Made by a program: the position numbers and the translations under genes. The notes under the pieces were generated by a model. The model made no database searches, was not told the origin of the DNA, and saw only the letters and a program-made list of their open reading frames with translations. From a cyanobacterium endosymbiont of Epithemia clementina EcSB (GTDB taxonomy: Bacteria; Cyanobacteriota; Cyanobacteriia; Cyanobacteriales; Microcystaceae), in the NCBI RefSeq assembly GCF_029919255.1, contig NZ_CP123991.1:179110-243109 (forward strand): a stretch of DNA of 64,000 bases, given 5' to 3'. Below are positions 51,351 to 60,757 of this stretch, in pieces (within the stretch, counting starts at the first letter, position 1; each line of letters begins with the position of its first letter).

Positions 51351-51543
51351 TTACTACTAATATTCTTGTCTATATTTTCTGTTTAGAAAATTCCTTTTTA
51401 AGAGATAATTAATAAACGATAAATATTTCTATATATTCTATTTAAAGTTAAGTATAAACTAATCAAATTAGAGCTGGCTCGATTTCTTGTGTATCTTCTC
51501 TAAATCACTGATAATTAATAATCAGTCTTTCATCAAAAGTCCT

Positions 51544-53145
51544 GTGTCTAACCAGAAAAAAGTTTCTCGTTCTCTATTTGATATTGCAAGTATTGTTGCC
51601 CTAGCTACCCTCATTAGTAAAGTCTTTGGTCTAGTCCGAGAACAAGTGATTGCCGCGGCTTATGGAGTAAGTTCGGTAGTTAATGCTTATGCCTATGCCT
51701 ACGTTATTCCAGGTTTTCTCTTAATTCTTTTAGGAGGGATAAATGGACCATTTCATAGTGCCTTAGTTAGTGTTCTTGCTAAACGGAACAAGTCTGAAGC
51801 CGCGTCTCTTGTAGAAACGGTAACTACCTTAGTAAGCATTATTTTGCTGGTAACTACCATCATCTTGATTATCTTTGCGGGGACATTTATTGACATCCTA
51901 GCCCCAGGCTTAGAAGAACAAACTAGGACGATTGCAGTTCAACAATTACAAATTATGGCTCCCTTAGCTCTCCTAGCAGGACTCATTGGTATTGGGTTTG
52001 GCACTCTCAATGCAGCGAATCACTATTGGCTACCCAGTATTAGTCCTCTATTTTCTAGTTTGGCAATTGTGATCAGTGTAGGGATTTTTACCTGGTCAGT
52101 GGGAGCTCAAGTCAACTCCCCTCAATATATTCAGTTAGGGGGAATGGTTTTAGCCGGAGGAACCCTTGTCGGCGGAACCTTACAGTGGGTTGTTCAATTA
52201 ATCACCCAAAGTCGTGCTGGGATGGGAAAGTTGCGCTTGCGTTTTGATTGGCGTATTCCAGGAGTGATGGATGTGATAAGGGTTATAGGACCTGCTACCC
52301 TCTCATCAGGAATGTTGCATGTTAATGTCTATACTGATCTCTTTTTTGCGTCATTTATTCAAAATGCCGCAGCTGCCATGCGGTATGCTAATTTTGTTGC
52401 ACTAACACCTTTGGGAATCATTTCTAACATGATTTTAGTTCCCTTTTTACCTGTTTTTTCTCGTTTAACAACTCCGGAAAATTGGACAGAATTAAAGTTG
52501 AGAATTCGTCAAGGACTATTCTTAGCCGCTTTAACGATGCTCCCTTTGACAGCTACTTTTATTGCCCTTGCTCCTTTAATTATTAAAGTTATTTATCAAC
52601 GGGGAGCTTTCAAGTCAACCGATGTAGATATTGTTGTTCCGGTTTTGATGGCTTATGGATTGGGAATGTTCTTTTACTTAGGTAGGGACATTTTAGTTAG
52701 AGTATTTTATGCTTTAGGAGATGGGGAAACTCCTTTTAAGGTGAGTGTTTTTAATATTTTCCTTAACGGATTACTTGATTTTTTATCATATAAATCTTTT
52801 GGTACTTCAGGGTTAGTATTGGCTACCATTGGGGTAAATATTACGTCGATGATGATATTTTTATGGATTTTAAATCGCCGTCTTCATGGTTTACCATTAA
52901 AAGAATGGGGTCTTTCTTTATTAGGATTGACAGCAATTAGTTGTATAGCTGGCGCAGGAAGTTGGGGAATTAGTTTAGCTTGGGAACAAGTATTAGGAAG
53001 TAATAATCTATTGCTGCAATTGTTACAATTAACCCTAGCGTTAGGAGTCGCCTTTGGTCTCTTTATTATTCTGTCTATGCAATTAAAACTGCCTGAAGTT
53101 GACATCTTAATCTCTCGTATCCGTCATAAGCTTAATAAAGCTTAA
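51544..53145 (+). CDS. murJ: Lipid II flippase MurJ
   Basis: MOP-family membrane protein that flips the peptidoglycan precursor lipid II. From GTG 51544 it has 533 residues with about 14 hydrophobic helices. Family landmarks: VALATLISKVFGLVREQVIA at the N-terminus, GGINGPFHSALVSVLAKRNK, the central substrate-cavity region, VIYQRGAFKSTDVDIVVPVL and YLGRDILVRVFYALGDGETP. The open frame extends to a TTG at 51487, adding 19 poorly conserved residues; I prefer GTG 51544, whose product begins SNQKKVSRSLFDIAS, but the ribosome site is weak in both cases. The gene is intact, consistent with continued wall synthesis. Confidence 0.94.
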   Translation: MSNQKKVSRSLFDIASIVALATLISKVFGLVREQVIAAAYGVSSVVNAYAYAYVIPGFLLILLGGINGPFHSALVSVLAKRNKSEAASLVETVTTLVSIILLVTTIILIIFAGTFIDILAPGLEEQTRTIAVQQLQIMAPLALLAGLIGIGFGTLNAANHYWLPSISPLFSSLAIVISVGIFTWSVGAQVNSPQYIQLGGMVLAGGTLVGGTLQWVVQLITQSRAGMGKLRLRFDWRIPGVMDVIRVIGPATLSSGMLHVNVYTDLFFASFIQNAAAAMRYANFVALTPLGIISNMILVPFLPVFSRLTTPENWTELKLRIRQGLFLAALTMLPLTATFIALAPLIIKVIYQRGAFKSTDVDIVVPVLMAYGLGMFFYLGRDILVRVFYALGDGETPFKVSVFNIFLNGLLDFLSYKSFGTSGLVLATIGVNITSMMIFLWILNRRLHGLPLKEWGLSLLGLTAISCIAGAGSWGISLAWEQVLGSNNLLLQLLQLTLALGVAFGLFIILSMQLKLPEVDILISRIRHKLNKA

Positions 53146-53378
53146 TAATAGACCAAAAAAGAGCTAATAAACTAATTTTTTTCTAATTTCTTTGGAGAAA
53201 ATCCTTTAATTGAGGAGTAATTTTGAAATATTCAGCTAATACACCTCAAAAAATTTTTGATAACCTGGGTGGGCTATGTTAACTTTTGTAATCAACTGAG
53301 CAATTACTAGTTTCAAAAAGCATCAGCCCACCTGATAATTGCTAAACCAAAAGAGAACTTAGTGTTCTATTCATCAGT

Positions 53379-53537
53379 TTACTCATCTTTATCTTGACTC
53401 TCGTTACTATTGCTGTTCTGATTACCAGCATGATTTCTACCTCGAGGCGAAAATCGAGAAGATTTCTGACGAAACTGACGAGCATAAGCTTGATTCCGTT
53501 CAGCTTTCTCTTTTTTTAGATTACGACGCTTAGCCAC
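53379..53537 (-). CDS. Small basic cyanobacterial protein (52 residues)
   Basis: Starts at GTG 53537, with GAGGAA nine bases upstream, an excellent ribosome site that fixes the start. The product begins MAKRRNLKKEKAERNQAYAR and continues QFRQKSSRFSPRGRNH before a polar Asn/Ser/Asp tail. The N-terminal pattern is one I recognise as a conserved cyanobacterial hypothetical of this size; its role is unknown, but the basic, disordered character suggests binding to RNA or ribosomes. It is convergent with murJ; a stem of GTGGGCT / AGCCCAC (about 53267-53333) lies between them. Confidence 0.8.
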   Translation of the reverse strand: MAKRRNLKKEKAERNQAYARQFRQKSSRFSPRGRNHAGNQNSNSNESQDKDE

Positions 53538-53639
53538 TATGATTTCCTCAGTAATTTAGATAGTATGGTCATAAAGAAGCTGCTCTAAAAATTAACTTTA
53601 GTTGACTTCGACCAAGTGTTGATGGATTAAAGATAGAAA

Positions 53640-53939
53640 GTTTAGATCCGAATAGTTTCTGCGACCTCCCCCGCCATATAAGCTTTTGCTGTTTTCATTA
53701 GGTCTAGTTTTATTAACCTCAAGTTGTTGCCTCCCCCAACTCAGCCCCATCAAGCTGAGTGATCACAGCATCTTCTTTTTCTTACAATTAGCCATTTTAA
53801 AAAAGTTTAACCTCTGCATTCTTTGAGTTTCACAGTCTGTGAGAAGATAAACATGTTTTACAGCTTCATATTCAGTGAAGAATTGCTGTATATCTTTTTA
53901 AGCAATCTCTCTTGCGAGATTACTTAAGAAGACTGACAT
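53640..53939 (-). pseudogene. Second RRM RNA-binding protein gene, inactivated
   Basis: Starts ATG 53939 with AAGGAGATCATCC before it, a very good ribosome site that has survived. The product reads MSVFLSNLAREIA, then a stop, then KDIQQFFTEYEAVKHVYLLT and DCETQRMQRLNFFKMAN, where RNP1 (normally RGFGFVEM) is corrupted; a frameshift follows, then EDAVITQLDGAELGE and, in another frame, the tail with LMKTAKAYMAG and a trace of the Gly-rich end. Comparison with the intact RRM gene at 4555-4848 shows the same layout, with stops, frameshifts and loss of both RNP motifs. Confidence 0.92.
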
Positions 53940-54542
53940 AGGATGATCTCCTTAATCAGATATTGTGCAGAAATACAAGATAAAACCCTGGGGAACAGCC
54001 TGCCAACGATTAATCTGGAGGAAACTTAACCAATAATGAAAACAAACTTAATCACCGATCTTTATTTCCGTTATTAGACCACATCCTAGCACTTTCTGCT
54101 AACTTAAAGCAAATTTTTAATGTCTCCTTATGTGTCACTATAGTTTTTATTATTTGCTATTATGATTATTCTTAATAACATAACAAATTTTTTTAAAAAA
54201 TTAGCAAAATTATCCTGCATACATAAAATTACGAACCATTTTCTAATTTTTTTAGTTAAAATAAAAGTAAAGTAATTAATTATGCTGAGTAATAATTGTT
54301 TTATTAGTGGTAATATCCGTTTTTGGGCTTTAAAAAATAGCTCATCTCTTAGTTTAGGAACCAATACAATGTCTTTTAAAGAAAAGTGATAAACACAATA
54401 AAATTAAAAAACTGTCAATTGAGTATTTCTAAACTTTTTTTTAGGGAACTTTATCTTCCCATAAGGTAGGAATTGTAATAGAATATTTATGGCGAAGATA
54501 ATCCCAATAACATAATCCGCAATTAATAGAAATACAATACAA
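53940..54542. other. Gene-free region before the membrane-protein/CRR7 cluster
   Basis: AT-rich. The minus-strand open frame at 54128-54364 is low-complexity (Ile, Lys, Phe, Leu) and not supported. The promoter of the 54543 gene should lie at the right end. Confidence 0.5.
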
Positions 54543-55430
54543 ATGCCAGAAAATAAATTATCTCAAAAACAGTTAATTTTTTTGTTAGAAACAACTGCTC
54601 GACAACTAGATAGGGTTGTAGAGATACTCAAAAGAACATCCCCTCATAAATTTCCGACCACAAACACTGTAGAAACTTTAGTAAAGACTACTCAGATGAT
54701 CGTCGAAGATCTTGAACCTTCCTCTATGCTTGAAGTTGACCTCTCAACCTCACATGAAAAAATCACCGCAGAATTGGACAAATTAACTGAGTCTGAAATC
54801 CCAAAACTATCATTAATTCCTGTTGCTGATTTTAGGGGTTTTACTAGATTTCAAACTTGGCAGGATAACTTCTTAAGAGCATTTCGCTTGATTTTACCCT
54901 CTAGTTGGAATAATAACCTATCTGATTGGGCAATTATCACGATTATCGTCAGTGTACTAATTTTAATCTTATCTACCTCAATTTTGTTATTCCCTCGACT
55001 TTTAACTCCTTTAGCGAAGAATCCGTCTATAACTTCTAAACCAAAAGTTGTAGCCATTTCCCCTCCATTAAAATCTCCTAAAACACCTCAATCTATAGAA
55101 ATGCTCCAATCTCCTGAACCCAGATTTACTCCAGAACAAAATTTGATCGAGGCGATTCGACATGACATCATTGAGTTGACAAATCAATATCCAGAAGAGT
55201 TAATAGGTTTGATTGAAGCTAATTTCAACGCAAGTTGTTTGATGGTAACGTTAAAGAGACAATGGTATCAATTAACACCGAAAAAACAAGATACGTTAGC
55301 CAATAATATTTTTAGACATTCTCAACATTTAAATTTCCGTAAGTTAAAAATGATTGATTCTCAAGGAAATTTAATTGCCCGTAGTCCAGTAGTGGGAAAT
55401 AAAATCGTTGTTTTTCGTAGAGAAAATTAA
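54543..55430 (+). CDS. Single-pass membrane protein, unknown function
   Basis: A 295-residue protein. The first 130 residues are helical and soluble (LIFLLETTARQLDRVVEILK, EKITAELDKLTESEIPKLSL). One clear transmembrane segment lies at about 134-152 (AIITIIVSVLILILSTSILL), then a Pro/Ser linker (PPLKSPKTPQSIEMLQSPEP) and a C-terminal domain (QNLIEAIRHDIIELTNQYPE, LTPKKQDTLANNIFRHSQHL). I do not recognise a named domain; proteins of this layout occur as conserved hypotheticals in cyanobacteria. It opens a three-gene run with 51 bases to the next gene. Confidence 0.75.
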   Translation: MPENKLSQKQLIFLLETTARQLDRVVEILKRTSPHKFPTTNTVETLVKTTQMIVEDLEPSSMLEVDLSTSHEKITAELDKLTESEIPKLSLIPVADFRGFTRFQTWQDNFLRAFRLILPSSWNNNLSDWAIITIIVSVLILILSTSILLFPRLLTPLAKNPSITSKPKVVAISPPLKSPKTPQSIEMLQSPEPRFTPEQNLIEAIRHDIIELTNQYPEELIGLIEANFNASCLMVTLKRQWYQLTPKKQDTLANNIFRHSQHLNFRKLKMIDSQGNLIARSPVVGNKIVVFRREN

Positions 55431-55481
55431 CTAGTTGATTTAAAGTCTTTAATTAAATTTTATTTAGAAAATAAAACACGA

Positions 55482-55739
55482 ATGGTAGATTCAATTTTAT
55501 ATCAAGAGAATGTTTTTATTGTTCTCGAAGCAAATGAATTAGAACAAATTTTTACTCCCCAAGAGTTATTAGAAAAGCTCAAGAAAATTCTATTAATTCG
55601 CCAAGATGATTTACCTAGGGAATTGAAGAAATTGACTTCAATTGATGAACAGGCAGAGTATTTAAAAAATAATTTTTGTGAGCTTGAAATGGAACCTGAT
55701 AATTATTTGCAATGGTATGCAATTCGCTTAGAAAAATAA
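55482..55739 (+). CDS. CRR7-like protein (chlororespiratory reduction 7 family)
   Basis: An 85-residue acidic protein. The pattern YQENVFIVLEANELEQIFTP, then QELLEKLKKILLIRQDDLPR, and the close LEMEPDNYLQWYAIRLEK is that of the CRR7 family found in cyanobacteria and plastids. In plants CRR7 is needed for the chloroplast NDH complex; in cyanobacteria the role is not well defined. If this symbiont lacks photosystem II, retention would fit respiratory or cyclic electron flow through NDH-1 (inference). Family assignment rests on memory of the motif and should be searched. Confidence 0.7.
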   Translation: MVDSILYQENVFIVLEANELEQIFTPQELLEKLKKILLIRQDDLPRELKKLTSIDEQAEYLKNNFCELEMEPDNYLQWYAIRLEK

Positions 55740-55838
55740 TTATGCTGATTGCCACCTCTAGCAAATTTATGATCAGGAAACAAAAATTCACTTAATCGAG
55801 TCCCAAGATTTTAGTCATTGTTAATCAATAACGAATCA

Positions 55839-57236
55839 ATGCATGTTTCGGGTAAGTTTTTACTATTTACAATCTTTTTCGCAAGTTCCTTTCTCATTCC
55901 TCCTGTCATCACTCTTGATGGATGTCATGACGTTGTTTGGTCCGCTGATATTAAATCCTTTGGTGAAGATGGACAAAATGGTCAATCTGGACAAACTGGT
56001 CAAAACAATAAAAATAGTGATGATCTCACTCTATTTGCTGATGGTTCCCCTCTCACCTTAAACTTGGCTGGTTTTGATGGGGAAAAGGGAAAAGATGGTC
56101 AAGATGGGGAAGCCGCTAACTGCAAGTCCCAACCAGTTGATGTCTCCTACAATCTTCAAGCACCTAGTGGAGGTAATGGAGGTAATGGTGGTAACGGAGG
56201 AGATGGTGGTAACGGAGGGTCTTTAACCATCTACACCACTGATATCACTAATCTTGAGCAAATTTATGTCAATGCGGCAGGAGGTCAAGGAGGAAAATTT
56301 GGACTTGGTGGTAGAGGTGGTCAGGCTTGTCAGTGCAACAATTCCTATTGGAGTCTAGAAACTTGTACAGGAAACCCTGGTGATTCTGATTATCGCTGTA
56401 CGACTCGTGAGTTTCGCTGTCAAGACGGAAGACAGGGGTCTAATGGTGTAAGTGGGCTTAGGGGACGCGATGGAGTTGTTGGAAAGTTAACTTTAATTAA
56501 TTTTGATAAGCCTTTAGAACCAGATGAGTCTGCTGCAACTGTAACAATGGCTACACTCAAGAAAAAGGGTTATCTTCTCTCAAAAGATAAATGGGAAACT
56601 CGTAACGGCGCAATGGCTTTATTTTCTCCTGGCTCAATTATTGATGATCAATATTTAGCTCTTACTGAGCGTATAGAACAGTCATTTTTGTTGGTATGGA
56701 ATGCTCCCCAAGAGTTCTCTAAGTTTGCGAACCAAAAAGTAACTTTAGGATTAGAAGAAACTCAAAAAATTAAGGTTAATATTCCAGATAATCTTTGGAT
56801 TGAAGCAACAACTCAACAACAAAATAAGCTAACTCAGTTTATTATTTATAATGCAATTCGTGCTGAAGATGCGACACAATTAGGGAGTGCACAATTATCT
56901 GGTAGTCAAAGCAATCTTCAGTTGACTTTAATTGATAAAGGACAACAATCTGATTTAATTGCCACTAAATTTAAAATTATTTACAGAACAACCCGTTCTG
57001 ATGCTCGTTTTCGTTCTGTTTCTGATTATATTACTCGATATGAGGGAGAAATTCCTGAGGAATTGGTAACACTTGATGATAACAAGTTCACTATTGCAAT
57101 TGGACAGCTACCGATTAAAGCTAATGAGTTTGAATCAGGGTTAGGAGTAGAAATTAAAATCTTAGCTCTTCGCTCTTTTGCTGGTCATTCTGCGAAGCAA
57201 GTCATTACAGTTAAAGACATACTCAAACCGTTTTAA
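55839..57236 (+). CDS. Secreted collagen-like, glycine-rich protein, unknown function
   Basis: From ATG 55839 the product has 465 residues; a TTG seven codons earlier is possible, but the ATG gives a clean signal peptide (residues 1-27, MHVSGKFLLFTIFFASSFLI). Two Gly-rich blocks follow: GQNGQSGQTGQNN and GFDGEKGKDGQDGE, then GGNGGNGGNGGDGGNGG around residues 114-130, and GGQGGKFGLGGRGGQ. A cysteine-rich loop (QCNNSYWSLETCTG, RCTTREFRCQDGRQG) ends with GVSGLRGRDGVVG. The remaining 260 residues form a beta-rich non-repetitive domain (VTLGLEETQKIKVNIPDNLW). It is 99 bases after the CRR7-like gene. I know no function; surface or periplasmic location is likely. Confidence 0.8.
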   Translation: MHVSGKFLLFTIFFASSFLIPPVITLDGCHDVVWSADIKSFGEDGQNGQSGQTGQNNKNSDDLTLFADGSPLTLNLAGFDGEKGKDGQDGEAANCKSQPVDVSYNLQAPSGGNGGNGGNGGDGGNGGSLTIYTTDITNLEQIYVNAAGGQGGKFGLGGRGGQACQCNNSYWSLETCTGNPGDSDYRCTTREFRCQDGRQGSNGVSGLRGRDGVVGKLTLINFDKPLEPDESAATVTMATLKKKGYLLSKDKWETRNGAMALFSPGSIIDDQYLALTERIEQSFLLVWNAPQEFSKFANQKVTLGLEETQKIKVNIPDNLWIEATTQQQNKLTQFIIYNAIRAEDATQLGSAQLSGSQSNLQLTLIDKGQQSDLIATKFKIIYRTTRSDARFRSVSDYITRYEGEIPEELVTLDDNKFTIAIGQLPIKANEFESGLGVEIKILALRSFAGHSAKQVITVKDILKPF

Positions 57237-57592
57237 TAATAGACAAAACTTAAAGAGAATTATTCCCTAATAATAACAAAGAGTATTATTGTCAAATATA
57301 AAGAGAACAAAAGTAGAAGGGAAAAACAATAGAAAATTGTAACTTTAGGGTACTTTCATCTCAATACTATTGCCATAAATACTTCACAGACGTAAAATAG
57401 AAGCGGTAACTAGCGAAAGGTTTGAGATTGATATTAAGAACCAAGAACTTCTATTTAGTCTAAATTCATCTAATCACTCAAAATTTATCCCTTAATCTGA
57501 TGAATGCGACAAAAGAATAATCAATAACTAGGAAAATAAATTTAAAGTAAACTAGATTTTTAGCATATTATTAGATAATTCAAAATATATTT
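57237..57592. other. Gap between collagen-like protein gene and SNF2 gene
   Basis: No gene. A weak stem (AATAAT / ATTATT around 57272-57296) may end the upstream transcript. Confidence 0.5.
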
Positions 57593-60500
57593 ATGCCTAC
57601 TCTACATGGAAGTTGGATTAACAAACAGGATAAAAGTTTTTTATTTATTTGGGGGGAAACTTGGCGAAGTAATTATTCTAGTTTAGATATTAAAAAATCA
57701 ATTAATTTACATATTTTTCTTCTAAATGAATTAGAACTAATTGATTTATTAAAATCTAAAAACTTAGAATTTACTACTAAAATAGAAGAAACATGGACTA
57801 GTCAAATTATTAATTTACCTAGTACTACAATTCAAAACCAAAATATTGATGTTCCTTATTTATCTTCTCAATTAGAGTCAAGTGACTTTAACACTTCTAA
57901 AAAATCTCTCTTTCTAAAAAGTTGGGAAATACAAGGTTTTTGTTTAAATGACATAGAAGCTATCAACTTTTTTAGACAATTACCCTTAGGTTTTTCAGAT
58001 AACTACGAAAATTATTTAGGTGAAGACTTAAGGTTTTGGACTCATATTTATCGATGGAGCCTCGATTTATTAGCCAGGGGAAAATTCTTGCCAGGACTTA
58101 CCTCTTTAAAGGAGAATAATCCTCAAAGTCAGTGGTTCCTAATACTAGATAGTACTATTGATCAAACTAGACTTTCTAAATTTAGTAACCTGATGCCAAC
58201 TGGATGCTTAGCTTACTTCAAAGAGCTTGAATCAGAGGTAGATATCAAAGCAAATTCTTTAAAATCACAACAATTAATTTTAGATTTTCTCGGAAATATT
58301 ATTAATATTTATATACGTTCATTTTCCAAGTCTAATACCCTCCTAAATCAAGATGCATTAATTCAACGATGGTTAAAATCTTTAACAGCAATAAATCCTA
58401 GTTTTACAGCTTCCGAAAATGATATTCAAAGACTAGAAAATGCTTTATATAATTGGAGTTTATCTATTCAAGAATACTTAGTCACTTCAACCAATATAAC
58501 CTTGGGAGTCAATCAATTTAGAGTGTGTTTTTATCTAGAACCTCCTAACTCAAAAGCTATAAAGTTAGCCGATACTTACTGGAATTTAAAATATTACTTA
58601 CAAGCCTTAGATGATAGAGAAGTTTTGGTAGATGCTCAAACTATCTGGGAACATCCTGTTGAACAATTATTATGGGGAGAAAGAATTATTAAAAAGCCCC
58701 AAGAAACTTTATTAAAGGGATTAGGATTAGCTTCCCGCCTCTATTCCCCTATTGCAGAAAGTTTAGAAGAAAGTCAACCTTTACGTTGTCAACTTAATCT
58801 CATTCAGGTCTATGAATTTATTAAGTCGAGTGCAACAATCTTAGAAGATAATGGACTAGCTGTTATCTTACCTTCTAGTTTAGCTAGAGGAAAAGAAGAG
58901 AAACGATTAGGAATTAGTATTGAGGCTGAAGTTAAATCAAAAAAAGGAGAACGTTTAAGCCTACAAAGTTTACTAAACTATAAACTAAAATTAGTAATTA
59001 GTCAAAAAAAAATCTCCCAAAAAGAGTTTGAAAAATTGTTAGATCAGAAATCTCCTTTAGTAGAAATTAATGGTGAATGGATAATCTTACAACCGTCTGA
59101 TATTCAGGCGGCGAGGACAGTTTTAAATAACTCCTATAATTCACTTAAATTATCAGTCAAAGATGCTTTACGCTTCAGTATAGGCGATGAAAAAGTGATT
59201 TCTAAACTTCCTATTATTGATTTTAAAGCATCTGGAATTTTACAAGAATTAATTAATAATTTTACAAATAATCAATCGATTGAAATAATCAATAATCATC
59301 CAGAATTGAAAGGAGAATTACGTCCTTATCAAGAAAGGGGCGTTAGCTGGTTAGCTTTTCTTGAACAATGGGGATTAGGAGCTTGTTTAGCGGATGATAT
59401 GGGACTAGGAAAAACACCTCAGTTGCTTGCATTTTTACTCCATTTAAAAGCAAAAGAGATGTTGAGAAACCCAGTATTAGTAGTCTGTCCAACTTCTGTG
59501 TTAAATAACTGGGAGCGAGAAGTTCAGAAATTTTCTCCTACTTTATCAACTTTGATTCATCATGGAGAAAAACGAAAGAAAGGAAAGTCTTTTGCTAAGG
59601 CAGTAAAAAATAAACATTTAGTAATCACAAGTTATCCTCTCGTTTATCGAGATACTGAAACCTTAGAAAAAGTTGAGTGGAAAGGACTAGTTTTAGATGA
59701 AGCTCAAAATATTAAAAATCCCCAAGCTAAGCAATCTCAGGCAGTTCGTAGATTAAAAACCGAGTTTCGAGTTGCTTTAACAGGAACACCTGTAGAAAAT
59801 CGCTTGTCAGAATTATGGTCAATTTTAGATTTTTTAAACCCAGGACTTTTAGGAAACCAGCAATTTTTTCAGCGTCGTTTTGCCGAACCGATTGAAAAAT
59901 ATGGAGATCGAGAGTCTTTACAAATCTTACGGTCATTGGTGCGTCCTTTTATTTTAAGACGCTTAAAAAGCGACCGAGATATTATCCAGGATTTTCCAGA
60001 AAAACAAGAAATGAATGTATTTTGTGGGTTATCCCCCGAACAAGGTAGACTCTATCAAGAATTAGTGGATAATTCTATTCAAGAACTTGATGATAAAGCC
60101 GGAATTCAACGTCAAGGAATAATTTTTTCATTACTAATAAAACTTAAGCAAATTTGTAATCATCCAGCACATTTTTTAAAAGAGAAACAACTCAGAATGC
60201 CTGAGCGTTCTGGTAAACTTATGAGGTTAGAAGCGATGTTAGAGGAATTGATCGAAGAAGATAATCGCGCTTTAATTTTTACCCAATTTGCTGAGTGGGG
60301 AAAACTATTACAACCTTACTTACAAAAAAGATTTTCTCAAGATGTTCTCTTTTTATACGGTGCAACTCGTCGAGAGAAACGGCAAGAGATGATTGATCGC
60401 TTTCAAAATGATCCCAATGGGCCTGCCATTTTTATTCTCTCCTTAAAAGCAGGAGGAACCGGATTAAATTTAACTCGTGCTAATCATGTTTTTCATGTTG

Positions 60501-60757
60501 ATCGTTGGTGGAATCCTGCAGTAGAAAACCAAGCAACAGATAGAGCATTTCGCATCGGACAAAAACGAAATGTACAAATTCATAAATTTATTTGTACAGG
60601 TACATTAGAAGAGAAAATTAATGATTTACTAGAAAGTAAAAAACAATTAGCAGAACAAACCGTTGACGCAGGAGAAAATTGGCTAACCAAATTAGACACT
60701 GAGCAATTAAGAACTTTATTATTGCTTGATAGTAAAGCAATTCTTGATGAAGAGTAG
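57593..60757 (+). CDS. SNF2-family DNA-dependent ATPase/helicase-like protein
   Basis: A 1054-residue protein. Residues 1-540 are a poorly conserved N-terminal region typical of bacterial SNF2 proteins (SNF2_N-associated domain around DGVVILPSS-like LAVILPSSLARGKEEK). The motor follows: motif I LADDMGLGKTPQLLAFLLHL near 600, motif Ia VLVVCPTSVLNNWEREVQKF, motif II DEAQNIKNP near 701, motif III ALTGTPVENRLSELWSILDF, motif IV-V LIFTQFAEWGKLLQPYL and LSLKAGGTGLNLTRANHVFH, motif VI NQATDRAFRIGQKRNVQIHK near 985. Translocates on double-stranded DNA and may remodel nucleoprotein such as stalled RNA polymerase; the precise role in cyanobacteria is unknown. All motifs intact; length typical. Confidence 0.93.
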   Translation: MPTLHGSWINKQDKSFLFIWGETWRSNYSSLDIKKSINLHIFLLNELELIDLLKSKNLEFTTKIEETWTSQIINLPSTTIQNQNIDVPYLSSQLESSDFNTSKKSLFLKSWEIQGFCLNDIEAINFFRQLPLGFSDNYENYLGEDLRFWTHIYRWSLDLLARGKFLPGLTSLKENNPQSQWFLILDSTIDQTRLSKFSNLMPTGCLAYFKELESEVDIKANSLKSQQLILDFLGNIINIYIRSFSKSNTLLNQDALIQRWLKSLTAINPSFTASENDIQRLENALYNWSLSIQEYLVTSTNITLGVNQFRVCFYLEPPNSKAIKLADTYWNLKYYLQALDDREVLVDAQTIWEHPVEQLLWGERIIKKPQETLLKGLGLASRLYSPIAESLEESQPLRCQLNLIQVYEFIKSSATILEDNGLAVILPSSLARGKEEKRLGISIEAEVKSKKGERLSLQSLLNYKLKLVISQKKISQKEFEKLLDQKSPLVEINGEWIILQPSDIQAARTVLNNSYNSLKLSVKDALRFSIGDEKVISKLPIIDFKASGILQELINNFTNNQSIEIINNHPELKGELRPYQERGVSWLAFLEQWGLGACLADDMGLGKTPQLLAFLLHLKAKEMLRNPVLVVCPTSVLNNWEREVQKFSPTLSTLIHHGEKRKKGKSFAKAVKNKHLVITSYPLVYRDTETLEKVEWKGLVLDEAQNIKNPQAKQSQAVRRLKTEFRVALTGTPVENRLSELWSILDFLNPGLLGNQQFFQRRFAEPIEKYGDRESLQILRSLVRPFILRRLKSDRDIIQDFPEKQEMNVFCGLSPEQGRLYQELVDNSIQELDDKAGIQRQGIIFSLLIKLKQICNHPAHFLKEKQLRMPERSGKLMRLEAMLEELIEEDNRALIFTQFAEWGKLLQPYLQKRFSQDVLFLYGATRREKRQEMIDRFQNDPNGPAIFILSLKAGGTGLNLTRANHVFHVDRWWNPAVENQATDRAFRIGQKRNVQIHKFICTGTLEEKINDLLESKKQLAEQTVDAGENWLTKLDTEQLRTLLLLDSKAILDEE

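Larger units (their letters stand above)
47892..51543. other. 3.6 kb gene-free region before murJ
   Basis: The longest empty stretch in the window. Apart from the decayed minus-strand gene at 48083-48900 and two perfect inverted repeats near its right end (51200-51228 and 51306-51350), only AT-rich DNA full of stops is seen. A smaller inverted repeat CTATCCTAAAA / TTTTAGGATAG lies near 50852-50884. Confidence 0.55.

Noticed and set aside
53265-53335. Possible small structured RNA (SRP or 6S) between murJ and the 52-residue gene
   Set aside because: Only one stem (GTGGGCT/AGCCCAC) is clear; no SRP tetraloop or 6S bubble signature is present.
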